NCBI GenBank assembly: GCA_051294375.1
Contig: CM119264.1
Location: 11,569,832 to 11,633,831, forward strand
DNA length: 64,000 bases
Source: Paraspadella gotoi
Taxonomy: Eukaryota; Chaetognatha
Reading direction: 5' to 3'
The notes below the pieces were generated by a model. It did no database searches. It saw only the letters and a program-made list of their open reading frames with translations, and was not told the origin of the DNA. Every line of letters starts with the position of its first letter. Position 1 is the first letter of the stretch. Positions 32,546-43,615 of this stretch are shown one piece after another. The position numbers were made by a program, and so were the translations under genes.

Positions 32546-33767
32546 GTGAGTAAGTATAATAACCTCTTTTTTGTTCACGTGGGTAGAATCGAAGAACAAA
32601 CAGTAAAAGAGAGTAAACATAGTTAAAAAACAAATTTATTAATATGATAGTAAGAAATCAGCGAAACGCGCAACGTATTTGGTTAACGCAATTGAGTTGG
32701 TATTAACAAAACTTTAAAAGAGAGCAGAGTAAAGAAAAGAATAAAATTGAAGAAAAGGAAAGGAAGAGAAATAGATTTCTCCGACTTTGAATTCGGCACA
32801 CCTCGTAAAAAAGGGAGGAAAGGACCGAGTGTCGGCGCCGAAATCTGGGACCGGATTCCGGCGTCACAATGGGACACACTTATGCAGCATTAAAATTCGA
32901 TACCCTCAAGGGGCATTAAAATGCAGAGTTCTCATAATGCGGCATTCTTTTGCATGGCTGCATTGCGCTGTGGCTCCTTAATAAGTTGCCGGCCTTAGGT
33001 AACAAAATATTCCTTCTTCATTGCATAAAATTCATTTTAAGAAGCCACCTCAGCAATAAAGCAATAAATTTAACTTAAATTAAAATTATAAAAGTGAATG
33101 TATTTTTTAAATTGTTTACATTTAGTTGGTCAAAAATATATTTTAAGCTGAATATTGTATATATTTATTGTATATTTTGTATAATAAATATAGTTTTTTG
33201 AATTTTTAACATACATAATGAAAAAATTGTAAAATGAGTTATATTTTCTTGTATCAACTTTTGACGAGGAATTCGAATGTGCCATCAAAATTAAGAAAAG
33301 TCCATTTTAAAATTTTAGAATTTCTTAAGGATAGTACTATATATAAATATAGCCTCATACAAAAATTAAAAAAAATATAAAATTTTGTTTTTTTTGATTG
33401 TTAATTGACAATTAGAATTTTTATACATTACTTTCACTATGCTGTACTCAGCAAGCAACGAAACGAGCCATGGCCTATTTTTGGCGAATGAATTGACTTC
33501 GGAGAGTGGTCGCAGTTATTTGCGTCTACGTTACCACGCCTTTTCGACGCTAAAGTCCCTCACGCTCCCTGGCTCACTCATTCCTTCACACTCTCACTTT
33601 TTTTGAGGCCCGAAAATGAAAAAGCCTTTTGCCCTTATATTCTTGCTCCTTTTCGCCCTTCCTGAGTATTACTTCCCGACCCGATACTTACCCTCGTCCT
33701 TACTCTACAACTCCCGAATTCAGTCCACCGCCTTACGCTTCGAATCCCCGACGATTCGATCCCCAGT
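32546..33767. other. No gene seen; AT-rich
   Basis: 33050-33450 is strongly AT-rich. A frame starting with ATG at 33616 begins with a hydrophobic stretch (KKPFALIFLLLFALP), but the alternative frame is equally open and no splice site confirms either. Confidence 0.5.
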
Positions 33768-34023
33768 TTACGAACCCGCTGCTGCTGTTGCGGCGCCCGT
33801 GGCGCCAGCGTCGTCAGCGTCGGCGCCCGCCACTCTCGAGGCTTTCCGGTTATCATTATGCTAATCGCGGAGCAGTTATAGAAGTTATCGTCGAGTTATG
33901 GCCTAATAATCGGGCGCCCGCTTCTTTTTTTCCTTCTAATCCTTTTTCTTCTTGTCCCTCTCATGTTTTTTCTTTGGTTGGTCGACGGAGGAAGCGAAGC
34001 GCTAATGGAACCAAGTGTCTCTC

Positions 34024-34126
<103 letters not shown>

Positions 34127-35212
34127 CTCTCTTCGCGGAGAATAACGAGTAGTTCGGTCGTGGCGACATCGGCGGCGGAATTGATTCTTATTCTTAACAT
34201 AACAATTAATCAACCGTTCCTCTCTCTACCGAAAGTTTATCCCGGATGTAATTGGGAATCGATCGATTCTTCTGAAACGAGTTTGCTCTTTTGCTATTCT
34301 CGTTAAAAGACGCGATTGGGAAGAAGCTTTAAACCCCCCCTCCCAAAAAAAAGAAGAAATAATAACGACAACAGCACACATTTCTTTCCCCAATATGATT
34401 CGACAACTTTAGCCCCATAGAGTCGCTTTCAGGCCTACTTACTCTCCGCATAAAGGCGACTCGAATCGTAATTCCCCCGTGAGCGCCATTCCGATGCTAA
34501 TCTATTGTTTTTCCGTCCTCGGATCTTCGGGCAGAAACTTTTTTTTCTTTTCAAACTTATTTTTTTTCTTTTCTGGAGAACGTTACTGTCGCTGAGTTGT
34601 TCTTCTTTTTGCCTCCAGTTTCGAATTCTTTCTCAATTGTTTGCTGCGCCCATGGTGTCTCCCTTTCAACAGCTTTTAGGATTTGTTGCTTGCCTTCGCT
34701 CAGGGGTTGCTATGACATTTTTCAGTTTGGAATTTCATCAGTTTTTCCCTTAAAAACTTTCGTTTCTCAAATTTATCTAGTTTTTCAATTTTTCCCCTCG
34801 TTTTTTTCTCTCTTTGTTTTCTCTGCTTCCACCGTTTTATCTTTCCAATTTTCTATTTCGCTTCCTCTCTCAAGACTTTTCTATTTCGCTTCCACTCTCA
34901 AGACTTTTCTATTTCTCTTCTTCTCTCAAGACCTAACTTTCCTTTCACCCAAAAAATCTTCTTGGCGTCGAGGAGATTCGAGGAATTAAGAGAGAGAAAA
35001 CTTGGAAAATAGAAAAGAAATAACTTCGGGATTTGAGCTCGAGCAGGGAATATCAATGGCCGAGCGCGTGACGGAATGACGCGAGATTGACGGAGCGTTG
35101 TGACGCTAGAGTGACGCGGTTTGCCGCGAGTAGGGGAGCAGCGCCATATTATTCTTTTTCACGCTCGACGCCGCGGGCATTCCTAACGATCTCTCGCTGC
35201 TCTCTACCCACC

Positions 35213-35216
<4 letters not shown>

Positions 35217-35266
<50 letters not shown>

Positions 35267-35311
35267 CTCTCTCTCTCTCTTTCTCTCTATTCTCTATCTC
35301 TCTCTCTCTCG
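35217..35311. repeat. (CT)n microsatellite
   Basis: CT dinucleotides with TACTC and TTCTC interruptions; its inverted counterpart is at about 45240-45350. Confidence 0.93.
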
Positions 35312-36856
35312 ATGCTCAACTGTTCTAAAAAAAAAAGAGAGAGAAAAACAGAGAGAGAAAGAGAAAGAGAGAAAGAGCGTTGAAACGATGAGAATAATAT
35401 GCATCTACAATGGTCTGGGGACCACTTGCCGTTCCGGGACGAGAGAGAGATAGAGAGGGGTAAGAAAATATGGAGAAGAGGGAGACACGCGTACAAGGGG
35501 TGAAAAGAGGAAGAAGTGGCGAGAGGGCGAGAGGGTGAGAAGGTGAAAGGGAGGTAACGTGAAAAATAAAGAGAGAAAGGGAGGAGAGGATTTCTCCCTT
35601 AAACCCCCCCCCCAAAAAAAGGAAAAATAAAACAAGTTAAGGAAGCTTCTCGCTTTCCAGGAATTATCGCTCGGGGATCGAAGCGCAGAAACGAGAAAAT
35701 ACTTATCGAGCCTCAGCCGAAAAAAAAAGACAAAAAAAGGGGTTCCTAAAAACGTTCGGAAAAAAAAAAGAAAAAAGAAAAATGTCCAAAAACGCGGAGA
35801 AAAAAAAAGCGGGGAAATATCGCCCCGCGAAGAATTGAATAGGAATTGCGTTGGATTTAGAAAGAAGAGAGATAAAAAAAATAATAGCGGCGAGCGAGAG
35901 GGACAGAAAAAAATCGGGCGAAGATTTTTGTCCTTCTAAGTTCGATATGTTTGTTTTCTAACTTGCTACGTTAAAGTTTTAATAAAAACTTCTTTACATA
36001 TCATATCATGTTTTTCATTACCAAAGGTAGAAATTGTCTTACCTGAGATTTCCGCGGCGATTGGTAGGAGAGAGAAAGTGGGAGAAGAAAAATACATGAT
36101 TTAAATTAGCATGTTAAAAAATTACACGGATTATCAGAGAAAATAAGAAATGATGTCCTTAGATAATTATGATCTTTTTTATTTTTTGGCGTACACGTTA
36201 TCAAAATCCCGCGCTTTTAGCTGTCGATTAATTTTTTCTTTTCGAAACGTACTCTGCCGTTATCAGTACTTTCGATCGTTTCTCCGCTCAAATTGAAAAT
36301 TGTAATACGAGAAAGTTTATCCTAAGAGTTTTAAGTTTTAAGCTTTAATTTTTGAGTTTACGATGTTTTTCTCCGAAGAGCCCCGAATTCTTCTACAACG
36401 ACGACGATGATAGCGACGAAAAGCGGCGCCCGGATCGAATCTTGGCGACGCCGATTTCGCCCCGAAGGCTCGAACGGCGCCCTCGCGTTTTCGCGAAAGA
36501 GAAACACGTGCGAACTCGCCTACTTTGATTATCGGGGTTCGTTTTTCTCGAGTTAGACATGTAATAATCGTGTAAGGGGTCGCTTAAAGCGAGAGCCATA
36601 ATCAAGTTATTCATATTCATAATCTAGTAACAATTTTGTAAAGAGAAAAGATCACGCAAACGTTTCCTTACTCCTTAAACCCGAAAAGGGTCGTCTTGTT
36701 AAATTAAGTGTCGGACGTAACCGTCGACGACCGCGCCACCGATCTTCGAGTTTTTCACCGGAAGTGAGAATGAGGTTCAGCGCCCCCTCCCCGGCGTCGT
36801 CGTCGCCGAGTCCGACGCCAGACAATAATTTCAATCTAAATTCTAAAAAAACGGGT

Positions 36857-36912
<56 letters not shown>

Positions 36913-37430
36913 AGGAAGAGAAGGAAAAAAAAAACAGAAGCTCGCCTTTTTCCCCGGTGTCTTAAATTCTTTGTTCCCATTTTTTCGTTCCTCTTTTCTC
37001 TTCCGTCTCATTAACTCGAATCTTTTTTTCCACTAAAATTCGTAGCCAGAGAAGAAAAAAAAAAAAAAGCCGCCGACAAAGAAGTTTAAAAGAGATATAA
37101 TAGCGGTGATAAAAAGGATTTAAAACAGTCCCTTCTCATTCTTGCTCTCTATCTTTTTGTTTTTTTTTTCGTTGGGTTTGGAACCGGAAAATGTCAGGAA
37201 AATTTAATCTCGTTTGCATACGGAAGAAAGAAACTCTGCCAAACGGAGGAGCGAACCTAATTATACGTTATCAATTAGAGAAAAGATGCAGGCTGAGAAA
37301 AAAACAAAAAATCAGAGGGGGAATTAGAATGTAAAAATAAGGAAATGTAAAAGGATACGTAATTTCGATAGATTTAAATCTGTCGGGTCAGGAAGTCTCG
37401 CGCAATCGCGTCAACGCTCTCTACGACACC

Positions 37431-37619
37431 ATGATCAACTTGGTGTCCGGCTGCGCGGGCGGCGCCGTCAACGTCATCACGGGACAACCTCTCGACACGG
37501 CCAAGACCAAACTCCAAATCTACCCCAAATACTATCGAGGAACGACCCACTGTTTGAAGGAGACTTACTGGAAAGAAGGCTACAAGGGAATTTACTGCGG
37601 TCTTACTCCCAATTTGATG
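37431..37619 (+). CDS. Mitochondrial carrier (SLC25, ornithine-carrier-like), exon 1
   Basis: First recognisable exon of an inner-membrane solute carrier. The first repeat begins MINLVSGCAGGAVNVITGQP and has the family signature PLDTAKTK (P-x-D-x-x-K-x-K) followed by LQIYPKYYRGTTHC and YKGIYCGLTPNLM. The donor is ATG|GTGAGG at 37619. The start is uncertain: the frame is open upstream to a possible acceptor at 37390 (GGGTCAG), which would add about 13 residues. In vertebrate and insect ornithine carriers (SLC25A15) the matching motifs are very similar, and ornithine/citrulline exchange is the likely role, but substrate cannot be proven from motifs. The seven exons (1, 37431; 2, 37928; 3, 39428; 4, 39584; 5, 40028; 6, 47570; 7, 48374) give about 300 residues, normal for the family. 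Confidence 0.9.
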
Positions 37620-37669
37620 GTGAGGCGTTTTCGATCTTTTTTCTTTCAAATTTAATCGTATAGGAACGG

Positions 37670-37870
37670 GGAGACGTGTGATGCCTGGGGCGTGAGGCAT
37701 CTCCCGACAGCTGGCGCTCAGGGCTTCGGACCTGCAGTGACAACCCCATGTCTCTGGCATGTTGATTGTTTATGCCGACAGCCTAACACCATCACCCTTC
37801 ACCAGCGTGACCGTGAGGGGATTGAACCCTTGGGTAACGAGTACTAAACTGACCAAGCCAACGGGACGAG
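37670..37870 (-). mobile_element. tRNA-like SINE, copy B, in carrier intron 1
   Basis: On the minus strand an A-box-like TTGGCTTGGTCAG (from 37861) is followed by a B box, GGGTTCAATCCC (around 37827-37819). The body matches copy A at 23.6 kb: ATGCCAGAGACATGG, TTGTCACTGCAGG and TCCGAAGCCC. Its 3' hairpin is GATGCCT / AGGCATC (37701-37695 and 37686-37680). A degraded duplicate of this copy sits in the inverted arm at about 42600-42790. Confidence 0.68.
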
Positions 37871-37927
37871 CGGAGATTCATTACGTTACACGGGAGGCGT
37901 TTTATAATTTGAGCTGATCTTCTACAG

Positions 37928-38045
37928 GTGGTCTTGCTAGAGAGCACCGTTCTGTTCATCTTGTATCCCTGGATGCAACGAAAACTCGCCAAAAATTTGG
38001 GAATTTCCGTGGAAGAGTTAACGCCTTTACACAAGGCCGGGGCTG
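37928..38045 (+). CDS. Mitochondrial carrier, exon 2
   Basis: Acceptor TTCTACAG; reads VVLLESTVLFILYPWMQRKL then AKNLGISVEELTPLHKAGA. It covers the second membrane helix (family pattern NIAENSVLF in ornithine carriers) and the matrix loop. The donor is GCTG|GTAAGG. Exon 1 joins in phase 0. It ends in phase 1, but exon 3 reads from phase 0, so one base too many lies in the GGGG at 38039-38042 or in the GGG at 39428. The inverted copy has three G at the first place and two at the second. This looks like a homopolymer sequencing error rather than a real frameshift. Confidence 0.88.
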
Positions 38046-39427
38046 GTAAGGATAGACTTGCCATGAATTACGAAGTTGAACTTTTTTGCAATAAGTCTCG
38101 GTGGTCGAGATTAATTAAACTAGTAATTGAAAGTAAAACCGACAATACAGTAACGTTTACAATGTGGACATCAAAGTTGAAAAGAGCATCTACAACACCT
38201 TGGCGTCTTTCTTGTCGAGCGCCATCTCTTGACGAGGCGTTTAAAATGAAGCGACGTCTTTTGTCGTCTGATCTTTTGTCCGCCATTTTTTAACGTCGTT
38301 GGTCTCTTCTCATTTTTTTTCTAGCTCCTCACTCTCCTCTATTCATCTCTCATCTCTCTCTCCCTCTGTCTTTCTCTCTCTCTCTTCTCTTTCTCTCAAT
38401 CATCACTACACTCACTCTACTCTCTCTCTCTCTATCTCTCTCCCTTTCTCTCTTCTCTCCTCTCCAACTTCTCTCTACTCACCTTTCTCCCCTCTCTCTC
38501 TTCTATCCCTAACTCTCGGCACTCACTCACCACTCCTCCTTCCTCTCTCTCCTATCATCTCTCTCTCTCTCTCCCTTCTTTATCTCTCCCTTTCCTACTC
38601 TCTACCCACTCTATCCACTCTTTCAGCTCTCTCGACATCACATTCTCTCACTCTCTTTCTCCCTCTCTCTCTCCGCTCAATCTCTCGATCCTCTACTCTC
38701 TCTCCTCTCTGCCAACTACACTCAGTCACTCAGATTTCACTCCTCCTATCGCTTTTTCTGTCCTTCGTCCTCTTCCTCCCACCTCCTTCCATCAATCTTG
38801 GAACACGCTGGAGACAAAAGGAGAAAAAAGTGAAAAAAAAGGAAAAAAAAAAGGACAAGTGGAAAAAAAGGAAAAATATAAAAGTCGGTCCACGAATGTC
38901 AAAGAGAGAGAGAGAGAGAGGCAAGGAGAGAGAGAAAGAGAGAGAGAGACAGAGAGAGAGGAGAGAGAGAGAATAACTAGTCACAAAGAAGAGGCAAATG
39001 AGATCTCAGGCCAAGAATCATTAAAAGACAATTCTTTTCTCCATAAGTTGACCCGAGGAGGAAAAAGTCATTTTTAAATCACGCAGAGACAATTTTTATT
39101 TAACTGCTGATCTGCCCATCGTACCAGTAGTTGTAATTTGTTTTAAAACCACTGTAGTTTTAAAACTTTGTTTAAATAGTTTCTTAAATTGATATTCTAA
39201 GATACGTCAACCTTATAATTTCGGTCACGATATATTTAGCTAACTATAAATAAATAATAAATCTAGTCTTCCCCCTTCCTTTCTCTCCTCTCTCTCTCTT
39301 CTCGTCTTCTTCCTTTCCGTGCGCTGCTCTCTCTGCCTTCTCTGTCCCCGTCTTCTCTCTTGTATCTCTGTCCGTATTTCCCCTCTCCTCTCTCCCTCTC
39401 TCTTTTCGTGCTCTCTCTCTCTTTCAG

Positions 39428-39524
39428 GGCAGCTTGTCGTCGGGTGGCTTCGCCCTTGCGATGACTCCCGCCGAAGTCGTCAAATGTAGAATACAAGTTA
39501 TGAGAGAGACCTGTGTCTTCAAAG
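39428..39524 (+). CDS. Mitochondrial carrier, exon 3
   Basis: Acceptor CTCTTTCAG after a long CT-rich intron (38340-38720 and 39270-39427). Reads GSLSSGGFALAMTPAEVVKC and RIQVMRETCVFK. It holds the second repeat signature, P-A-E-V-V-K-C-R, close to that of ornithine carriers. Donor AAAG|GTGAGT, phase 1. Confidence 0.9.
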
Positions 39525-39583
39525 GTGAGTTTTTTGAAAGAGTAAGAAAAGATTAAGGTAAGTCAGGCCTTTGACTTTCCCAG

Positions 39584-39744
39584 ATCGATTCCTCGCGGAC
39601 GCGAATCCTCCGATCCGTCGATTCGTCCGCGAACTCGTCCGCGTCGAAGGATGGAGGACGCTCTTTAAGGGGATGGACGCCGCCGTCGCCAGAGACGTCG
39701 TCGGCGGCTTCTTCTACTTTGGCGTCTACGAGGCCGTGCTTAAG
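39584..39744 (+). CDS. Mitochondrial carrier, exon 4
   Basis: Acceptor ACTTTCCCAG, phase 1, only 59 bp after exon 3, an unusually short intron. Reads DRFLADANPPIRRFVRELVR, VEGWRTLFKGMDAAVARDVV and GGFFYFGVYEAVLK. This is the matrix helix and fourth membrane helix; the RDVVGGFFYFGVYE stretch corresponds to REVPGYFFFFGGYE of ornithine carriers. Donor AAG|GTGTGT, phase 0. Confidence 0.9.
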
Positions 39745-40027
39745 GTGTGTCTTAATGACGGTTGGCCTTTTAGAGACCTATAAGAGGCCAAGATGTTAAA
39801 GGGGACATCGTGGTGGGTCTATTTAAGATCAAACTGCCAAAGACGCTCTTCTGTTGAGAGAATAAGATATGATAGGCCAAGTTGAGTAAGTCGTGTGTCT
39901 TCCGAGCTGCTAGAAAATTCACTGTGGCAGATATTCTATTCATTTCGAAGCCAGATTGGTCAGTCCTGCAATCTTGCATTCATGCAATCAAAACTCGACA
40001 CCACAGCTACTGTGTCCACCGGGACAG

Positions 40028-40057
40028 AGAAGGGAAGAAGTGACTCACTTCAACATC
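40028..40057 (+). CDS. Mitochondrial carrier, exon 5, 5' piece cut by the gap
   Basis: After acceptor GGGACAG the frame reads RREEVTHFNI in phase 0 with exon 4, then runs into the 10-N gap. The remaining part appears only on the minus strand of the inverted copy (40456-40555): there the exon continues FVARGAGGVAMWITSFPF, then DVVS after allowing for one extra base. That is the fifth helix and third signature. So the gap splits one exon and its second half has been placed in the wrong orientation. Confidence 0.7.
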
Positions 40058-40067
40058 NNNNNNNNNN
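40058..40067. other. Assembly gap, 10 N
   Basis: Falls inside carrier exon 5, at the junction between the left arm and the misplaced copy. Confidence 1.
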
Positions 40068-40356
40068 GGCATTGAGATTTCAGGCAAGAATCTTAAAAGA
40101 CAATTCTTTCTCCATAAGTTGACCCGAGGAGGAAAAAGTCATTTTTAAATCACGCGGAGAATTTTTATTTACTGCTATCTCCCATCTCCACTAGTTGTAT
40201 TGTTTTAAAACACTGTAGTTTTAAAACACTGTAGTTTAACGTTTTTAAAAAAGATATTTGTATAATTTGAAATTCTAGGAATTAAGCGTCAACATAAATA
40301 AATAATAATCCTAGTTTCTTCCCCCCTTTCTCTCTCTCTCTCTCTCCGTTTATTAT

Positions 40357-40449
<93 letters not shown>

Positions 40450-40455
40450 ACTCAC
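40068..40455. repeat. Third, direct partial copy of 38993-39430
   Basis: 40068-40320 repeats 38993-39270 in direct orientation with many small deletions (for example CAGGCAAGAATC at 40081 against CAGGCCAAGAATC), then passes into a (CT)n stretch at 40330-40450. The same segment also occurs in inverted orientation at about 41280-41540. It bridges the gap to the inverted arm through CT repeats. Confidence 0.8.
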
Positions 40456-40555
40456 CCGAAACGACGTCGAAACGGAAAGGAGGTGATCCACATGGCGACG
40501 CCGCCCGCTCCGCGAGCGACGAAGATGTTGAATAGTGAGTCACTTCTTCCCTTCT
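40456..40555 (-). CDS. Carrier exon 5 in the inverted copy; only full version present
   Basis: Minus-strand exon from acceptor CAG (40556-40558) to donor |GTGAGTGAG (40455 down). Reads VTH, two to three shifted residues, then FVARGAGGVAMWITSFPF and, one base shifted, DVVS. With exon 6 it completes the third repeat signature PFDVVSAR: the sixth position is Ser where most carriers have Lys or Arg. It carries indels (an extra base in TTTCGACG and a TA/T change near 40530), so it is a low-accuracy copy of the true exon. Confidence 0.65.
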
Positions 40556-41582
40556 CTGTCCCGGGTGGACACAGTACTGTCGGTGTCGAGTTTTTTGTAA
40601 TTGCATGAATGCCAAGATTGCAGGACTGACCAATCTGGCTTCGAAATGAATAGAATATCTGCACAGTGAATTTTCTAGCAGCTCGGGAAGACACACGACT
40701 TACTCAACTTGGCCCGATTCATATTTTATTCATCTCAACAGAAAGAGCTCCGTCTTGGCAGTTCTGACTTATTAAATAGACCCACACCGATGTTCCCCTT
40801 TAACATTTCTTGGCTCTTTATAGGCCTCTAAAGGCCAACCTGCCTCATTCAAGACACACCTTTAAGCACGGCCTCGTAGACGCCATAGTAGAAGAAGGCC
40901 GCCGACGACCGTCTCTGGCGACGGCGGCGTCCCATCCCTTAAAGAGCGTCCTCCATCCTTCGACGCGGACGACGTTTCGCGGACGAATCGACGGATCGGA
41001 GATTCGCGTCGCGATCGGAATCGATTCTGGGAAGTCAAAGGCCTGACTTACCTTTAATCTTTTCTTACTCTTTCAAAAACTCACCTTTGAGACACAGGTC
41101 TCTCTCATAACTTGCTATTTCTACAATTTGACGACTTCGGCGGGAGTCATCGCATAGGGCGAAGCCCACCGACGGACAAGCTTGCCTGAGAGAGAGAGAG
41201 AGAGAAGAGAGAGATGACGAGAGAGAGGAGAGAGGAGAGAGAGAGAGAGAGAGAAGGAGGAAAGGGGAAGAAACTAGGATTTATTATTTATTATGTGACG
41301 CTAATTCTAGAATTTCAAAATTATACCCAAAATATCTTTTTTTTAAAAAACGTTAAAACTAAGTGCTTTTAAAAACTAACAGGTGTTTTTAAAACAATTA
41401 CAAACTAGTGGAGATGGGATAGGGATTAGCCAGTAAATAAAAATTCTCCGCGTGATTTAAAAATGACTTTTTCTCTGCGGGTCAACTTATGTGAGAAAGA
41501 ATTGTCTTTTAAGATTCTTGCCTGAAATCTTCAATGCCTCTCTTTGACTTTATTCTCTTCTCTCTCTTCTCTTTCTCTCTCT

Positions 41583-41655
<73 letters not shown>

Positions 41656-43557
41656 TTGACATTCGTGGACCGACTTTTTATTGGTTTTCCTTTTTTTTCC
41701 ACTTTCTTTTCTTTTTTTCCTTTTTTTTCACTTTTTTCTCTTTTGTCTCCGCGTGTGCCAAGATTGATGGATAGAGGGGGGAGGGAAGAACGAAGGACGA
41801 AAAAAGCGATAGAGAGTGAATGAGACTGAGTGTGTTGAGAAGAGAGAGAGATGAAGAGAGAGAGGAGAGAGGAGAGAGAGATGAGAGAGAAGAGAGAAGT
41901 GAGAGAGAGAGAGATAGAGAAAGAGGAGAGAGAGAGTGATGTGAGATGAGTGGAGTGAGGTGAGAGAGTAGAGGAGAGAGAGAGAGAGAGGAGAGAGAGA
42001 AGAGAGAGAAGAGAGAGAGAGAGGAGAGAGAAGGAGGAGAGGAGAGAGAGAGATGAGAGGAAAGAGAGAGAGAGAGAAAAGAGAGAGAGATGATGGGAGC
42101 TAGAAAAAAAATGAAGATAGAGACAACGACTGTTAAAAAATGGCGGACAAAGATCAGACGACAAAAGACGTCGGTTCATTTAAACGCACTTCGTCAGAGA
42201 TGGCGCTCAGACAAGAAAGACGCCCAGGTGTTGTAAGATGCTCTTTTCAACTTTTGCATGTCCACATTTGATAAACGTTTTACTGCTTATTGTCGGTTTT
42301 ACTTTCAAATTACTAGTTTAATTAATCTTCGATCCACCGAGACTTTATTGCAAAAAAGTTTTCAACTTTCGTAATTTCATGGCAAGTCTATCCTTACCAG
42401 CCCGGCCTTTGTGTAAAAGGGCGTTAACTCTTCACGGAAATTCCCAAATTTTTGGCGAGTTTTCGTTGCATCCAGGGCATACAAGAAATTGAACAGAACG
42501 GTGCTCTCTAGGCAAGACCACCTGTAGAAGATCAGCTCAATATTATAAAACGCCTCCCGTGTAACGTAATGAATCTCCTGTCTCGTCCCGTTGGCTTGGT
42601 TCAGTTTAGTACTCGTTTTACCCAAGGTTCAATCCCTCACGGTCACTGCTGCGTGAAGGGTGATGGTGTTAGGCGTTTCGGCATAAACAATCAACATGCC
42701 AGAGGACATTGGGGTTGTCACTGCTAGGTCCGAAGCCCTGAGCGCCAGCTGTCGGGGAGATGCCTCAACGCCCCAGGCATCACACGTCTCCCGTATACCT
42801 ATACGATTAAATTTGAAAGGAAAAAAGATCGAAACGTCTCACCAATCAAATGAGTAAGACCGCAGTAAATTCCCTTGTAGCCTTCTTTCCAGTAAGTCTC
42901 TTTCAAACAGTGGGTCGTTCCTCGATAGTATTTGGGGTAGATTTGGAGTTTGGTCTTGGCCGTGTCGAGAGGTTGTCCCGTGATGACGTTTGACGGCGCC
43001 GCCCGCGCAGCCGCCGACACCAAGTTGATCATTGGGTCTAGAGGAGCGTTGACGCGATTGCGCGAGAACTTCCTGACCCGACAGATTTAAATCTATCGAA
43101 ATTACGTATCCTTTTACATTTCCTTATTTTTTACATCTAATTCCCCCTCTGAATTTCTTTGTTTTTTTCTCAGCCTGCATCTATTTCTCTAATTGATAAC
43201 GTATAATTAGTTCGCTCCCTCCGTTTGGCCCAGAGTTCTTTTCCTTCGTATGCAAACGAGATTTTAAATTTTTCCTGAATTTTTCCAGGTTCCAAACCAA
43301 CCGAAAAAAAACAAAAAGATAGAGAGCAAGAATGAGAAGGGACTGTTTTTTTAAATCCTTTTTATCACCGCTATTATATCTCTTTTTAAACTTCTTTGTC
43401 GGCGGCCTTTTTTTTTTTTTCTTCTCTTGGCCTACGAATTTTAGTGGAAATAAAAGATTTCGAGTTAATTGAGACGGAATTAGACGAAAAGAGGAACGAA
43501 AAATGGGAACAAAGAATTTAAGACACCGGGGAAAAAAGGCGAGCTTCTGTTTTTCTC

Positions 43558-43615
<58 letters not shown>

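Noticed and set aside
40861-43033. A second, minus-strand mitochondrial carrier gene
   Set aside because: It is the inverted copy of the plus-strand exons with frame-breaking indels, bounded by N runs, and lacks exons 6 and 7.
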